A stretch of 64,000 nucleotides of DNA from contig JAHQIY010000010.1 of assembly GCA_019054805.1 (NCBI GenBank), positions 789,501 through 853,500 of the forward strand, given 5' to 3'. A program made the translations under genes and the position numbers. This document shows, one piece after another, positions 62,053 through 64,000 of the stretch. This DNA is from Brachionus manjavacas. Taxonomy: Eukaryota; Rotifera; Eurotatoria; Ploima; Brachionidae. Below the pieces are notes generated by a model. It was not told the DNA's origin. It made no database searches and saw nothing but the letters and a program-made list of their open reading frames with translations. The number at the start of each line of letters is the position of its first letter. Position 1 is the first letter of the stretch.

Positions 62053-62857
62053 TATAATATTTAGTTTTGAGTTTACATAATTTGAAATAAAATTGAATAA
62101 AAAGGTCCCTCTTCCAAACCGTTATTACGCGAATTTACCCATTCTGATTCAAAATAAGCTATGAACGCATCAATCTTTTGGACCATTTTATAGAAAACAG
62201 ACTGCAGTTTAAAATGATCGATAAATTAAACATTTTAATTCAAATTTAGTTCAAATTCTTAGACTCAAAACTAAATATTGTATAAAACAACAAATTATTT
62301 TCAACAAAAATAAATTAAAATAAACAAAAACTAATTAATTTCAACTTGTTAAGGAAATATTAATTTGCCCGAAACAGACTTGTGCGTTAGTTAAAAATTT
62401 ATGCCATTTTTTGATGAAGTCAAAGATTTGACTTGACTGAATATTTCAATAAAAAATTATTTATAGATATAAAGATAATTTTAGTTATTTAAATCTTCTT
62501 TTCATTTGAAAAGTATTTTTAGGTGAAAAAATTAAATGCATTAAAATTAATTTATATAGATGAATAAAAATTTTAATTTTTATAAAACTCGTTGTTTTTA
62601 GCCAGTACTGTTTTAATTAAAACTGCCGCTAAAATATTAAATTTATTTAATTTAAATATTGATTTATTAATTTCGAATTTTTTTTTCAACTAATGAATAT
62701 ATTTTAGACTAAAAAAATGATTAAATTTTAATTCGCTTTTCAAGAAATACTAAATTCAAGACTTGACAAAAAAAATTTTGTCAAGTTAATTTAATTCACA
62801 AATTGTAAATTTCAAAAAATTTGAATTTTTTCTCAAAAAAATAAAACTCTCAAAAAA

Positions 62858-64000
62858 ATGTCAGAACGCAACCACGATTCACTAAATAACTCATTCAATT
62901 CGAATGACAAGTACACTAAAAATGATGTTAAATTTCGTGAAAACTTGTACCGTTTAATTGTAAGCCAACTTTTTTATGACGGCTACCAAAATGTTGCTGT
63001 TGGTCTCTCTGCAGCAATTCAAGTAATTCTCTCCTAATAAATTTATTACACTAATTAAAACTAAAATCAAAGGCTAATCCACCTTGTCCACCTTCTAATC
63101 GACTTTTTAACCTTGTCAAAAATGTTCTACAAAATGAAAGCTTTAATCTTTCGGAATCCAAAGAAGATTTTGATTATAAAAAAATTCCAAACGGAGACAA
63201 TGAATTATCAGGTAGGACAATTAAAAATTAATATTTTAAAATTAATTTAATCAATTTAATAACAAGGTCTTGATTTTGATTACGAATCGGATAAAATTCC
63301 GACCTCAGCTGATGCCTCTCTGTACGAAACTTGCTATGTCACATCTCATAAAGCCCCGTGTCGGGCTGCAGCATTTGATCCACAAGGAACAGTGATTGCC
63401 ACTGGATCAGTCGATGCCTCAATTAAAATTTTGGATATTGAAAGAATGCTGGCCAAAAGCTCATTAACCCATGATCAAATCTTAACTTCGGATCAAACTG
63501 GTCAACTCTCTGCTGAGAATCATCCAGTTATTAGAACTCTATACGACCATGCTGATGAAATTACCACTTTGGCATTTCATCCTTTTGAGCCGATACTTGT
63601 ATCAGGTAGCCGGGATTATACTGTCAAGTTTTTCGAGTACGCAAAGCCCTCTACCAAAAAAGCCTTCAAAACAATTCAAGAATCAGAGCAAATCAGATGC
63701 ATTAACTTTCATCCAAATGGCGACTGGCTCTTGGTCTCAACCCAGCATCCAACTTTGAGGCTGTACAAAGTCGAAACAAGTCAATGTTTTGTTTCCAGCA
63801 ATCCGAATGACCAGCACAAACTCGCGGTAACTAGTGTAGAGTGGTCTCCGAATGCCAGAGTTTTTGCGACTGCTAGCAAAGACGGAAGCATTAAACTGTG
63901 GGACAGTGTTAGCAATAGATGCATAAACACATTCGCTGATGCTCATGGGCATCAAGAAGTGTGCTCTGTTCAATTTTCAAAAAATTCTAAATATTTGTTG
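62858..64000 (+). CDS. CSTF1: Cleavage stimulation factor subunit 1 (CstF-50), 5' part
   Basis: Exons 62858-63022, 63073-63211 and 63267 onward join in phase; the gene runs off the window. The N-terminal dimerisation helix reads [20 protein letters not shown] (human ...LYKLIISQLLYDGY). Then [20 protein letters not shown] opens a WD40 propeller with blades at [77 protein letters not shown]-type sequence and [17 protein letters not shown]. CstF-50 is part of the complex that binds the GU-rich element downstream of poly(A) sites. Introns are 50 and 55 bp. About 320 of roughly 430 residues are in view. Confidence 0.95.

Larger units (their letters stand above)
60251..62345. repeat. Inverted-repeat element split by Tc1
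   Basis: The left flank of the Tc1 copy (CTAATTAGTTTTTGATTA, TTTTTGTTGAAAATAATTT, ending 60301) and its right flank (ATATTTAGTTTTGAGT at 62055-62072, then AATTTGAA) together match, in order and inverted, one continuous stretch at about 62222-62345 (ACTCAAAACTAAATATTG, AAATTATTTTCAACAAAAA, CAAAAACTAATTA). The Tc1 therefore landed in one arm of an older palindromic repeat. Confidence 0.7.

Overview
This window is nuclear DNA from a small-genome invertebrate animal. The proteins are metazoan: a Mediator MED25, a gamma-secretase APH-1, an LDL-receptor-related protein, an ANKRD42 orthologue, CstF-50, a TMEM256 homologue and an R3H-SUZ protein. The DNA is very AT-rich. Most introns inside genes are only about 50-100 bp with GT..AG ends, and the spacers are full of decayed transposons. 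A monogonont rotifer such as Brachionus would fit (AT-rich, short introns, many jockey/CR1-like LINEs), but nothing here proves that; it is an inference.

Layout. 145-5.7 kb: C-terminal part of an R3H-SUZ RNA-binding gene on the minus strand; its 4-kb intron holds a long-armed palindromic MITE and a psq-type helix-turn-helix relic. 6.4-9.2 kb: LINE tail split by a hAT-like MITE, then a Tc1 fragment. 10.1-10.8 kb: a secreted two-exon CAP-domain gene. 12-14.3 kb: a foldback element and a TTAA-flanked piggyBac relic. 15.5-21.7 kb: a coiled-coil relic, then an LRP-type receptor gene whose 3.6-kb intron was filled by a LINE, itself carrying a MITE. 22.2-25.2 kb: three adjoining LINE relics and a reverse transcriptase relic of unclear lineage. 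27.8-29.0 kb: an intronless orphan gene. 31.4-33.3 kb: three LINE tails. 34.4-42.4 kb: MED25 (nine exons, reconstructed in frame, 712 aa), with TMEM256 close upstream of it. 42.6-43.5 kb: a C2H2 zinc-finger gene.

45.0-49.8 kb: the most unusual gene. An ANKRD42 orthologue reads, by in-frame splicing, straight into a complete four-EF-hand calmodulin-like domain (690 aa). 50.8-51.9 kb: a foldback repeat of GAACC motifs with a 329-bp MITE inside. 52.1-53.0 kb: APH-1 (three exons, 248 aa). 54.9-58.0 kb: a BEN-domain pseudogene mixed with Tc1, LINE and DDE-transposase debris. 58.7-59.8 kb: a second intronless orphan. 60.3-62.05 kb: a nearly intact Tc1/mariner (DD34E) element inserted in one arm of a palindromic repeat. 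62.9 kb to the end: CstF-50 (CSTF1), cut off by the window edge.

The genes do not form a pathway. They are unrelated single-copy eukaryotic genes (mRNA 3'-end processing, transcription, membrane proteolysis, lipoprotein-receptor type endocytosis) separated by transposon debris. Exon joins were checked by reading phase by hand. No homology search was run, and family names rest on recognised sequence motifs.
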